From Terriglobia bacterium (GTDB lineage: Bacteria > Acidobacteriota > UBA6911), in NCBI GenBank assembly GCA_020072565.1, contig JAIQGI010000018.1, positions 124,001 to 188,000 of the forward strand: a stretch of DNA of 64,000 nt. Reading direction: 5' to 3'. A program made the position numbers and the translations under genes. Position 1 is the first letter of the stretch. Each line of letters begins with the position of its first letter. The notes beneath the pieces are model-generated. The model had not been told where the DNA came from. It searched no databases and saw nothing but the letters and a program-made list of their open reading frames with translations. Shown here in pieces: positions 27,698-34,974 of this stretch.

Positions 27698-30115
27698 TCA
27701 AATTCGAGGAGGAAATTCGAGCACGTTGCCTTCCGACCCAGACGCTTGAGGGTTGGCAAGCTTTGCATGTTCGGTGAGCGCTTTCTGAGCGGCCTGGAGC
27801 AAAACCAGCAAGGTAGGCCCGTCATTTGGATAGGATGCGACACCTGTCTGGCACGCAACAAACCAGGTATTTCCGGGTGCCAGATTCACTGGTGTGCTCT
27901 TGATCAGCTGCTGCAGCCGGTGGACATAGCGAAGCGCCTGCGGGCTGCCCACCCCCGGGAGCAGTGCGACGAATCCATCGTGTCCGAAGCGGACCAGGAT
28001 ATCTGTCTGGCGCAGCTCGGACCGCAGGACGTCTGCCACCTTGCGTAGAATCAGATCACCCGTGCCTGCTCCATAGAGCGCGACGCTGTGCGCGAAGTTC
28101 TTGATTTCAAGAGTAACAAGGGATAGCGGAGTCTCCGTCTTCGCAGCATGTGCAAGCATCTGCGCGCCTGCAACTGAAAGGTAGGCGACACGATAGGTTC
28201 CTGTGACGGGGTCCAGGAGGCCTTCATCCCCAGACTTGCCGATGGCGCCGGCTTCGCGCACGAGCGGGGCGACCTGCTCCGCGACGGTTTGGAGGAGAGA
28301 GAGGTGAGTCGGGGAATAGAAGGTATGTTCGCGGGCATAAAGAGAGATTGTGCCGAGGCATTCTCCATCCTGAACCAGCGGAACGGCAAGGGCATCTTTC
28401 AACGCGGTGAAATCTCCTGCGAATCCCTGGAATTCCAGGGCGGCACCGGTGTTGAGCATAGGCCGTTTGTAGGCAGCCACCCAACCGCTGATTCCTTTGC
28501 CGAGCCCTATACTGAGGCCCTGCAAAGACTCTGCGAGGTCGCCACAGGCATATGCCGCTTTGAGGGAACCGTCATCCTGATTCAAATAAAAAGCACAGGT
28601 GTGATAAGGCACAATCCGCTCCAGACGGCGGGCCAGAATCGGCAAGGCGTCGGCAAGTCCAAGAGATCGCCCCATGCCCCCGCAGAACTCGAAAACGCGG
28701 ACGAGTTCTTCCGATGCGGTTGTCGGCGGCGATTGATCTGCAGGTAATGCCTCAGCTTGGGCGATGGCGCTGTCTACATTCTCGAAATACTTTCGGAACG
28801 AAAGTTCTGAAAGGTTTCGTGTTGCCTCGTCTGCTGAAGCCTCCAGTTCGTTGATGTGGCTGATAAAGAGCTCAACGAGCCTGGGATCATAGCTGCTCCC
28901 CGCCTGTGCCCGCAGCAGCTCAACCGAATCGTCGATGCCGAACGCCGATTTGTACGGCCGCGTGGACCTGATTGCATCGAAAGCGTCGGCAATTGACAAA
29001 ATCCTGGCCCCAATGGGAATTTCCTCACCTCTTAATCCGTCGGGATACCCAGACCCATCCCATCGTTCATGGTGGCAGCGGACGAATCTGGCAACGGGAA
29101 ATGGGAATTGGACTTGTTGAAGGATTTCGTCGCCGGCAGTGGCATGCAATTTCATTTTCTCAAACTCCTGTTTACTCAGCCTGCCGGGTTTGTTAAGTAT
29201 GTAGTCTTCAATGGCCAACTTGCCGATGTCGTGAAGCAGGGATCCAGTTTCGATTGCCTTGAGTTCATTTGCGTCAGTTATATGGCTGAGTTTGGCCAAT
29301 CCCAAAGCATAGGCCCTGACACGGCGAATGTGCCCATAGGTTGTTTGATCTTTTGCATCAACTGCCAACGCCAACGTCTCCACAGTTCTCAAATACAGGC
29401 CTTCCTGCTCATTCAAATGCTTCTCTGCTTCCATAGCCTTTGCCTGGTTAATCTTGTTCCATCCCCATACAACACCCACGAGCGGAGCCGCAGCGAAAGG
29501 AACATAATCATTCGCAGACTTCAGAGCAACTATAATGGCTGCCGAGACTGCGGATACAGAGAAGTCAATGTAGAGAGGAAGATAATTCTTGGACCAAAAC
29601 CGTAGTATGCCATCCCCCGTTGTCCAAGCGATAACTGTGGAAGTGATAAGAGAATTGTATAAGAAAAATGTAATTGTCAGTACGGCAGCTGGCAGGACCA
29701 TTAATCCAAGGTCACTGCTAAGATCAGGATTTAGAAAACGATATAGGCTGCTGTATAACCAAGCACCACAGATCATGCTGGAGGTATTGAAAACAATTTT
29801 GTAAGGAAGAACTCTACGTCGACATAATAGAGCGATGAGAGTGTGACAGAAGGTAGCAACTATGCATGGCGTTGGCCCATATAGCATCGCGACAGACATA
29901 ATGTACGCATCGCTAATTCCAATCATTGTGTTTACAGAAGGCAAGGCAAGAAAGAAGGGCACAGAGCCAACTGCCAAGAGAACAAGGATTATCCAAGTTA
30001 TCTGTGGAGGGTTATATAGTAAATCCCAAATCGCCCACGAGAAGATAGGGAATGCAGCTCCTGTCACCAGGATTATTAGGGTTTTTACTTTGAGTGGAAG
30101 CTGCATCCATGTCAT
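27698..30115 (-). CDS. Membrane HD-GYP phosphodiesterase with GAF and degenerate GGDEF domains
   Basis: An 805-residue protein. The N-terminus has about six to seven membrane helices (residues 1-215). An HD-GYP domain follows at about 230-425, with GHIRRVRAYALGLA, HDIGK, CHHERWDGSGYPDGLRGEEIP and RILSIADAFDA. The metal and GYP residues are intact, so it probably hydrolyses cyclic-di-GMP or a related dinucleotide. A GAF domain lies at about 470-620. The C-terminal GGDEF-like domain (about 635-790) reads RFGHDGFVALL, so the GG(D/E)EF loop is GHDGF and diguanylate cyclase activity is unlikely. The 5' part encoding the membrane region is AT-rich relative to the neighbourhood. It converges on the sigma-54 regulator gene. 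Confidence 0.9.
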   Translation of the reverse strand: MTWMQLPLKVKTLIILVTGAAFPIFSWAIWDLLYNPPQITWIILVLLAVGSVPFFLALPSVNTMIGISDAYIMSVAMLYGPTPCIVATFCHTLIALLCRRRVLPYKIVFNTSSMICGAWLYSSLYRFLNPDLSSDLGLMVLPAAVLTITFFLYNSLITSTVIAWTTGDGILRFWSKNYLPLYIDFSVSAVSAAIIVALKSANDYVPFAAAPLVGVVWGWNKINQAKAMEAEKHLNEQEGLYLRTVETLALAVDAKDQTTYGHIRRVRAYALGLAKLSHITDANELKAIETGSLLHDIGKLAIEDYILNKPGRLSKQEFEKMKLHATAGDEILQQVQFPFPVARFVRCHHERWDGSGYPDGLRGEEIPIGARILSIADAFDAIRSTRPYKSAFGIDDSVELLRAQAGSSYDPRLVELFISHINELEASADEATRNLSELSFRKYFENVDSAIAQAEALPADQSPPTTASEELVRVFEFCGGMGRSLGLADALPILARRLERIVPYHTCAFYLNQDDGSLKAAYACGDLAESLQGLSIGLGKGISGWVAAYKRPMLNTGAALEFQGFAGDFTALKDALAVPLVQDGECLGTISLYAREHTFYSPTHLSLLQTVAEQVAPLVREAGAIGKSGDEGLLDPVTGTYRVAYLSVAGAQMLAHAAKTETPLSLVTLEIKNFAHSVALYGAGTGDLILRKVADVLRSELRQTDILVRFGHDGFVALLPGVGSPQALRYVHRLQQLIKSTPVNLAPGNTWFVACQTGVASYPNDGPTLLVLLQAAQKALTEHAKLANPQASGSEGNVLEFPPRI

Positions 30116-30271
30116 GGCAGCCTACTCCGAACACAGTTTCTCACGTCCATTATCGTCAGCCGGTTCTCGGAGGATTAGTTCTCAGTCTCGCGGACAGGAT
30201 GAGGTCAAAAAATAGTAGAAAAACCATTGCTTTGAGGTAAGATCTTTTCCAAAACAAATTACTCTCAGCTT

Positions 30272-30320
30272 TAAACGCCGAAGGCTTGAGAATCTCGGTA
30301 GCTATTCTTGTCTCTCCTTT
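30272..30320 (-). repeat. Decayed fourth copy of the small-ORF unit (no ATG)
   Basis: After the last intact copy, the minus strand reads AAAAGGAGAGACAAGAATAG, then CTACCGAGATTCTCAAG. This resembles the ribosome site and the ACCGAA...ATTCTTGAG core of the intact copies, with a six-base deletion. The expected ATG is ATA, and no 19-codon frame with the right stop exists. I read it as a degenerate copy. The alignment is short and the call is tentative. Confidence 0.35.
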
Positions 30321-30344
30321 TCTGTGATTAAAGAAGCGCTTGAG

Positions 30345-30404
30345 CTAAATCCACAGAACGCTCGGCGTTTCACGGGTCTCAAGAATTTCGATTTCGGTTT
30401 GCAT
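30345..30404 (-). CDS. 19-residue peptide, array copy A
   Basis: The ORF encodes MQTEIEILETRETPSVLWI and ends in TAG. GAGGAG lies eight bases upstream of the ATG (minus strand AGAGGAGAATCGAAA). The peptide is acidic in its first two thirds (five Glu) and ends in a hydrophobic Val-Leu-Trp-Ile. It is identical in sequence to copies B and C. Compared with B, the two codon differences (CTG/TTG Leu, ATT/ATC Ile) are silent. It has no Cys, no double-Gly and no obvious signal peptide. I do not recognise the family. Context suggests a precursor or signalling peptide handled by the PqqD-M50-HlyD protein encoded upstream. Confidence 0.7.
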   Translation of the reverse strand: MQTEIEILETRETPSVLWI

Positions 30405-30449
30405 TTTCGATTCTCCTCTTGTGCTAGCGTGCTCGAATTGTCGACTTCA

Positions 30450-30509
30450 CTAGATCCACAAAACGCTCGGCGTTTCACGGGTCTCAAGAATTTCGATTTC
30501 GGTTTGCAT
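30450..30509 (-). CDS. 19-residue peptide, array copy B
   Basis: The product is MQTEIEILETRETPSVLWI, identical to copies A and C. GGGAGAGACGCGA lies in front of the ATG and supplies a ribosome site. It is separated from copy A by 45 bases and from copy C by 40 bases; these spacers are much less conserved than the coding parts, although both retain ...AGTGA and TCGAG fragments. Against copy C, eight codons differ (Gln, Leu, Glu, Thr, Pro, Ser, Val, Ile) and all eight changes are synonymous. This is direct evidence that the peptide, not the DNA, is under selection. Confidence 0.72.
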   Translation of the reverse strand: MQTEIEILETRETPSVLWI

Positions 30510-30546
30510 TCGCGTCTCTCCCGTTATGCTCGAATTAGGGATCTCA

Positions 30547-30606
30547 CTAAATCCACAAGACACTTGGTGTTTCACGGGTTTCGAGAATTTCGATTTCGGT
30601 CTGCAT
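30547..30606 (-). CDS. 19-residue peptide, array copy C
   Basis: The product is again MQTEIEILETRETPSVLWI. AAGGAGATGCAG directly precedes the ATG, the best ribosome site of the three. It is the most diverged copy at DNA level and differs from A at eight of nineteen codons without one amino-acid change. It is the first of the three in transcription order and follows the 10-codon ORF at 30659-30691. Confidence 0.72.
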   Translation of the reverse strand: MQTEIEILETRETPSVLWI

Positions 30607-30658
30607 CTGCATCTCCTTAAGAGAATGTGCTGTTAGTCAAGGTGTGCGAGTCGAGCGA

Positions 30659-30691
30659 TTACAGCCAAAGAATAGCGCCTGGCTTATTCAT
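30659..30691 (-). CDS. 10-residue peptide with matching Leu-Trp C-terminus
   Basis: ATG AAT AAG ... TGG CTG TAA encodes MNKPGAILWL. AGAAAGGA lies about seven bases upstream of the ATG. The last residues, Ile-Leu-Trp-Leu, parallel Val-Leu-Trp-Ile of the three 19-mers, and a Pro lies just before in both. An ORF this short could arise by chance; the ribosome site, position directly upstream of the array, same strand, and shared C-terminus raise its credibility. Confidence 0.45.
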   Translation of the reverse strand: MNKPGAILWL

Positions 30692-31314
30692 GATTGGTTC
30701 CTTTCTGACAAATGGTCCAAGTAGAAACGAACTGCCGTTTGTTACGACGTACTAATGCCGATTATGCAAATCACGGGATGGCTGGGCTGTGCCCAAAGAA
30801 GCACCGATTTGGCGGCGGTACAAGTCCCCAAGAAGCCCAGCCGGCAGCAGCGAATCCTCCTGTACCGTAAAAGGGCGCCGTGTACAAGCATCCTGCTTGC
30901 GATACTCGCCCTTGGCCGCACGCTCCAGCCACCCTGAAAGCATGCGGCTATGCTGGCGCTCCAAACCTTCCGCTCAAATCAGCTTAGCTCTTCCGCTGGG
31001 GGGTGATCAGGTCCGTTCGGTTCCCGACCAAGTGACCTGACCCACCTCATGGTGGGAGAGCCATTCGAGAAACTGACTGCCGAACAAAGGCGCAAACTAT
31101 TGATACGCCTAATCTTACTGATCAATGGATACTTCTAAAACAACACCTGAAGACATCGGACGAAGCGACCCAACAGCCGCAACTCCGTCCCAACAACTTT
31201 TATAGGTAATCATTTATACGAAGATTGAATAATTATGTCAACAAAAATCTGCGAAGATCATGAGAAATCGGAATTTCTGGACACGGCGAGGAAATCTTCC
31301 CTTCCAGTCACGCC
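30692..31314. other. 623-bp region without a confident gene, leader of the small-ORF array
   Basis: This region lies between the array and the M50 fusion gene. It holds a strong minus-strand promoter at 31213-31241. Plus-strand 31049-31138 is an open 29-codon frame (starts MVGEPFEKLT) without a ribosome site; I cannot support it as a gene. The part around 30870-30960 (CCGTGTACAAGCATCCTGCTTGC) looks like degenerate repeat material. If transcribed from 31206, it would be a 5' leader of about 515 nucleotides. Confidence 0.5.
31213..31241 (-). promoter_or_regulatory. Near-consensus sigma-70 promoter facing the small-ORF array
   Basis: On the minus strand TTGACA (31241-31236) and TATAAA (31218-31213) are separated by exactly 17 AT-rich bases. 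This is the best housekeeping promoter I found in the window. It lies 74 bases past the stop of the M50 fusion gene and points towards the 10-mer and 19-mer ORFs, with an expected start near 31206. Confidence 0.72.
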
Positions 31315-33741
31315 TCATGGCAGATATTCCCAAAACTCGGTCCGCAACCACCTGATGGCCCGGCGGGTGACGAGTTCCCCGATCATGCGCTTGCCGCAGA
31401 GAATCTTGCCTACGCCGGTCATGCCTGCCTTCAACGAGCCGTCAGCATTCAGCAACTCCCCCCGAACCACGACCTTGCGTTCTTGAGCACCTTCGACGGC
31501 GATTGGAGAGATGCTCTTCACCTGAGCATTAAGCGGTCGTTTCGAAAAAGCGCTCACCTTGACCACGATGGGGTAACCTACGGCGACATCGGCGATCTCC
31601 TTTTCAGGAACCGGCATATCGAGGATCACAAGCCTGACATCCACAACCTGGCAGAAGAGATTCCCCTTTTCGATATATGCGCCGAGCTTGTTCTTCAGAT
31701 ACGGAGTCGATACCACACCGTCGATGGAGCTTCGGATCTTCAGATGTTCGAGCTGCTGTTCCAGGATGCTCAGTTTTTCCTCGAGTCTGGCCACATCAGC
31801 CTCGACCGCCTGGATCGACTCTTTTCGCGAGCCGGCCAGAAGGATCTTGAGTTCACTATTCGCTTCTGCAAGCGCCTTCGTCCGGAGGAGCCTGTCTCTA
31901 TCTGTGCGCTCTTCGAGGACTTTGAGCTGGCCTTTCGCCTCGGCGAGTTCTTTTTGTGCCACCGCAAAAGCAGTCTGATTGCGCTCCAGTTCGTTTTTGG
32001 CAATCAGACCTCCCAAGAAGAGTGACTGGCTGCGCTCAAAAATGCTTTGCGCATTTTGCAGCTCCGCTTCCTTCTTGGCCACGGTGTCGAGCAGCAGTCT
32101 GCGCTCCTCGTCCACCCGCCCGGCATTCTCGAGATCGGTTCTTCGGGTCTCAACCGCCCGCTGTGCGCGTTCGATCTCCTCCGGACTTTTGCCGGCTTTG
32201 AGGAGATTCAGAGAAGCCCTGCTTGACGCAAGCTGTCCCCGGGTCTCCTCGTATGCGTTGCTCAACACCAGATTCTGGATCTCGGCGAGCACGTCTCCTT
32301 TTTTAACTTGACTCCCTTCATCGACATAAATCGACCTGAGCGTTCCCTCAACATCCGGGTTTATGCCCACGGTCTTGCCTGGCAGTATCACGAAATCTCC
32401 TGTGACTTTGAGCTCCCACGGGAAAAAGCCCGCAGCCAGGACGATGGCTGCGCCGATCAGCAGGTAGGGAGCCTTCCGAATCCTGGTGCCCACCCCGCCC
32501 GCCAGCTTGCCCGCGGCCGCGATATTTTCCCTGCTGGTTACCGGGACCACCATCAGACAAACCACTGAAAACAGGAGAATCCCCCATGTCTGATATTGAC
32601 CCACCATCCAGGCGCCCAGGCGTCCGAGTAAGATCAGAAGCAATCCCGCGGAAAAGGCAAAGGAGGAGACTCCGTAGAGAACGAAAATGCGCCGCTCCCG
32701 CGCGGTCAAAAAGGGGCTGCGTCTCCCCGTGCCGATCAACAGGTAGCTCAGCCTGCGTTTCAGGTAACCGAACGACTTCTGCCTCAGATTGGGCACTTCC
32801 AGATAGTCGCTCAGCAGGTAATAGCCGTCCAACCGCAAGAGAGGATTGAAATTAAACAGGGTCTGGATTCCGGAAAAGGCAATCGTGATCAGGCAGATGC
32901 GGCTTCCGAGTGTCTCAGGCGACAATAATCGCCACGCGATCGTGGCCCACGACCAGAGAACCAGCTGGATAAATCCGCCTGCGCATGACACCAGCATTCT
33001 TTCTCTCTTCTTGAGCAACCAGGCGTCACTTACATTGCAGTAGAAGCCGGGGATGAGGTAGAGAACCAGCAAGCCCATTTCTTCCACCTTTCCGCCGAAA
33101 TGCTTGAGCGTCAGGGCGTGCCCGAACTCGTGGATGGTCATCACGGTGAATGCGACCATCAGAATCAACGGAATGGAGTAGAGCGTGAATATCTGCGGCA
33201 GGGTGAAGACAAGCTGGTCCCAATTCACGAGGGAAAGGATTGCGCCCGCGGCGATCGACGCCCATCCCAGCACCTGGAACCCCGGACCGAAGAAGAAGCG
33301 GCCCAGCCTGGCCTCCATGCGCGTCAGCAACCGGTCTGGATTGGATGCGTGGATCTTGATCGACAGTACGCTGTCGAGCAGGCGGTGCCTGCGTTTTGAC
33401 AGCTTTTCGAGGCGGGACCACGAGGACGCATTGTCCAGCAACAGCAAATCCTGGAGCTTGTCAATGAAGTCCTCAACCTGACTCGTTTCCACTTTGACCT
33501 GGCACTGCTCGGATGCTGCTCCGGCCACCGCTCCCGCATTATGCAGGCCGTCGAGCCGGGCAAGCACGGTCGCTTGCACCCAGGTGAAACGGTAGAAGCG
33601 TCTCGAAAGCGGATCCTTCACTACGACAGGAGAGTGCGGATCGGAGGTCTCCGGTCGGATCTCGAGATCGGAACGCAGCTTTGCGCGGGTGTCGGCCAAA
33701 TCAAACCTCAGCGGATCAATACAGGCGACCACGGCGATCAT
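31315..33741 (-). CDS. PqqD-like / M50 site-2 protease / HlyD adaptor fusion protein
   Basis: An 808-residue protein. Residues about 20-105 have a PqqD-like pattern (VVVKDPLSRRFYRFTWVQATVLARLDG ... VEDFIDKLQDLLLLD), the fold that binds RiPP precursor leaders. Residues about 165-440 are a multi-helix M50 domain with HEFGH near 203-207, and LLRLDGYYLLSDYLEVPNL carrying the metal Asp. From about 453 a HlyD/membrane-fusion part has biotinyl-lipoyl halves (ILPGKTVGINPDVEGTLRSIYVDEG; IRSSIDGVVSTPYL) flanking a long coiled coil (about 495-630). It may cut and export a peptide. The ATG at 33741 lacks a good ribosome site; a TTG at 33699 with GAGG six bases upstream is an alternative. No ABC exporter or outer-membrane factor is adjacent. 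Confidence 0.85.
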   Translation of the reverse strand: MIAVVACIDPLRFDLADTRAKLRSDLEIRPETSDPHSPVVVKDPLSRRFYRFTWVQATVLARLDGLHNAGAVAGAASEQCQVKVETSQVEDFIDKLQDLLLLDNASSWSRLEKLSKRRHRLLDSVLSIKIHASNPDRLLTRMEARLGRFFFGPGFQVLGWASIAAGAILSLVNWDQLVFTLPQIFTLYSIPLILMVAFTVMTIHEFGHALTLKHFGGKVEEMGLLVLYLIPGFYCNVSDAWLLKKRERMLVSCAGGFIQLVLWSWATIAWRLLSPETLGSRICLITIAFSGIQTLFNFNPLLRLDGYYLLSDYLEVPNLRQKSFGYLKRRLSYLLIGTGRRSPFLTARERRIFVLYGVSSFAFSAGLLLILLGRLGAWMVGQYQTWGILLFSVVCLMVVPVTSRENIAAAGKLAGGVGTRIRKAPYLLIGAAIVLAAGFFPWELKVTGDFVILPGKTVGINPDVEGTLRSIYVDEGSQVKKGDVLAEIQNLVLSNAYEETRGQLASSRASLNLLKAGKSPEEIERAQRAVETRRTDLENAGRVDEERRLLLDTVAKKEAELQNAQSIFERSQSLFLGGLIAKNELERNQTAFAVAQKELAEAKGQLKVLEERTDRDRLLRTKALAEANSELKILLAGSRKESIQAVEADVARLEEKLSILEQQLEHLKIRSSIDGVVSTPYLKNKLGAYIEKGNLFCQVVDVRLVILDMPVPEKEIADVAVGYPIVVKVSAFSKRPLNAQVKSISPIAVEGAQERKVVVRGELLNADGSLKAGMTGVGKILCGKRMIGELVTRRAIRWLRTEFWEYLP

Positions 33742-33893
33742 GACGGCTTCGGAGTGGCATGATATCGGCAGGAGGCTGCAAATGCAACAGTATTGAAAGT
33801 TGCAGGAACCCTGAGAGGAATACCGCCGGGAATTCCGGGACCTAGACGGTGAAGGCCCAGGTTTCAAGACACCCCCTTGCACTTTGATCTCTA

Positions 33894-33950
33894 AGCTCTG
33901 AGCGCACTCTGCATTGAGATTTTCCGGATGCAGCTGCGCGGTGTCCCGTT
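33894..33950. repeat. Dispersed intergenic repeat (GCGCA...TTGAGATTTT type), copy 1
   Basis: The segment CTCTGAGCGCACTCTGCATT followed by GAGATTTTCCGGATGCAGCT and GCGCGG matches 40213-40262 along most of its length. Both lie between genes. No coding role is seen. Confidence 0.5.
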
Positions 33951-34009
33951 CTTGAGGGTTGAATTCGTACCCCAGTCTCTGAATCGCGGCGGATGACGTT
34001 TTTCTCGAA

Positions 34010-34039
34010 TTGACTGCCTTGCGGCACCGCGTATATAAT
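34010..34039 (+). promoter_or_regulatory. Sigma-70 promoter of the FGE-fold lipoprotein gene
   Basis: TTGACT (34010-34015) and a perfect TATAAT (34034-34039) are separated by 18 bases. Transcription would start near 34047, giving a short leader of about 38 bases, and AAGGAG lies eight bases before the ATG at 34085. Confidence 0.75.
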
Positions 34040-34084
34040 CGCGCGTTCTGACACCTACACGCAGAGAACTCACAAGGAGATGTC

Positions 34085-34954
34085 ATGATCAGAAAAACTA
34101 TTTACGTCCTAGCACTCATACTCGTGGTTCTTGCGCTGGGGGCATGCGGGCAGAAGCAAGAGGCCCAGCCTCAGGCTCAGCAGGCAGCAGCAGTCCCAGA
34201 AAAACCGAAAGTTATTCCAGGCGAGATGGTGCTGATTCCGGCAGGAGAATACACGATAGGGACGAATGAAAAAGATCCCGGCGACCCTGCAAAGAAAGAT
34301 TTCACAAACGCCTATCCCGAACACAAGGTGAAGCTGCCTGCATTCTGGATCGACAAATACGAAACAACGGGCAAGGAGTACCTGGAATTTTCCATCAAGA
34401 CTTCTTACGTAGTCGAGGGCCAGGAAGAGGGTAAGACCTGGAGAACGTTTTTCTCTCTCGAAAAACCCAACGTTCCAGTCACGTACATCACCTGGAAGGA
34501 TGCCAACGAATACTGCAAAGCACAGGGCAAACGGCTGCCGACGGAAGAGGAATGGGAGGCAGCGGCACGTGGACCCAATGGATACCGCTACCCATGGGGC
34601 AACGAATGGGACGCCACCAAGGCTAACACCGCGGACGCAGGCTACCGCGTCCCGGTGGACATAGGTCAGTTCGACGATGTCAGCCCATTTGGCGTTCATG
34701 ACATGTACGGCAACGTCCAGGAATGGGCATCGGATTCGTACAAGCCCTACAAAGGAAATCCGAAGGCCGGCGGGCTGGAGTTCAATTCCGGCTACAAGGT
34801 TCTCCGGGGTTTGGGCTCCCGCTACACCGGTACCAAGTCGTCAGGTCTCTGGGCGCGAACGGCCTATCTGCCGAACTACCTCGCTGACTTTGGTTGCCGC
34901 TGCGCCAAGTCCGCCACTCCGGAAGAGGCGGCCAAGGCTGTGCCGGCCAAGTAG
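34085..34954 (+). CDS. Formylglycine-generating-enzyme-fold lipoprotein (SUMF1 family)
   Basis: A 289-residue lipoprotein: the signal peptide ends in a lipobox (LALGACG, Cys at residue 22), followed by a Gln/Ala linker. Residues about 45-275 match the FGE-sulfatase domain: GEMVLIPAGEYTIGTNE, PVTYITWKDANEYCKAQGKRLPTEEEWEAAARG, YPWGNEWD, GVHDMYGNVQEWASD and FGCRCAKS. The family includes sulfatase-activating enzymes and many non-catalytic or Fe-dependent oxygenase relatives. The paired active-site Cys of true FGE is not evident, so sulfatase activation is not claimed. It is under its own promoter and converges on the RlmI-like gene after 20 bases. Confidence 0.87.
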   Translation: MIRKTIYVLALILVVLALGACGQKQEAQPQAQQAAAVPEKPKVIPGEMVLIPAGEYTIGTNEKDPGDPAKKDFTNAYPEHKVKLPAFWIDKYETTGKEYLEFSIKTSYVVEGQEEGKTWRTFFSLEKPNVPVTYITWKDANEYCKAQGKRLPTEEEWEAAARGPNGYRYPWGNEWDATKANTADAGYRVPVDIGQFDDVSPFGVHDMYGNVQEWASDSYKPYKGNPKAGGLEFNSGYKVLRGLGSRYTGTKSSGLWARTAYLPNYLADFGCRCAKSATPEEAAKAVPAK

Positions 34955-34974
34955 CCTCGCTCACGTCGCGCGGC

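Larger units (their letters stand above)
33742..34084. other. Divergent intergenic region (343 bp)
   Basis: It separates the M50 fusion gene (minus) from the FGE-fold lipoprotein gene (plus). It holds a dispersed repeat at 33894-33950 and the sigma-70 promoter at 34010-34039. No small gene is supported; the frame open on the minus strand through here is an upstream extension of the M50 gene without coding character. Confidence 0.5.

Noticed and set aside
30302-30487. 61-codon minus-strand frame across two of the repeats
   Set aside because: It reads the repeat in a different frame (KRRAFCG twice) that has no ribosome site and is broken in copy C. The 19-codon frame is the one under selection.
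30345-30606. The three repeats as a CRISPR array or plain tandem DNA repeat
   Set aside because: Only three units, unequal spacers (40 and 45 bases), and substitutions confined to silent codon positions. A DNA-level repeat would not preserve the amino acids so exactly.
30752-30964. 70-codon minus-strand frame between the array and its promoter
   Set aside because: No ribosome site and no recognisable fold. The DNA (CCGTGTACAAGCATCCTGCTTGC) looks like degenerate repeat material.
31049-31138. 29-codon plus-strand frame (MVGEPFEKLT...LLINGYF)
   Set aside because: No Shine-Dalgarno sequence, no promoter and no family; it lies in the leader of the opposite strand.
30692-31314. Sigma-54 promoter in front of the peptide array, controlled by the nearby sigma-54 activator
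   Set aside because: I looked for GG-N10-GC elements on both strands and found none. The clear promoter there is of the sigma-70 type.
31235-31486. Plus-strand frame (83 codons, MSTKICEDHE...) overlapping the 3' end of the M50 fusion gene
   Set aside because: Most of it is antisense to the HlyD part, and its start lies within the minus-strand promoter; no ribosome site.
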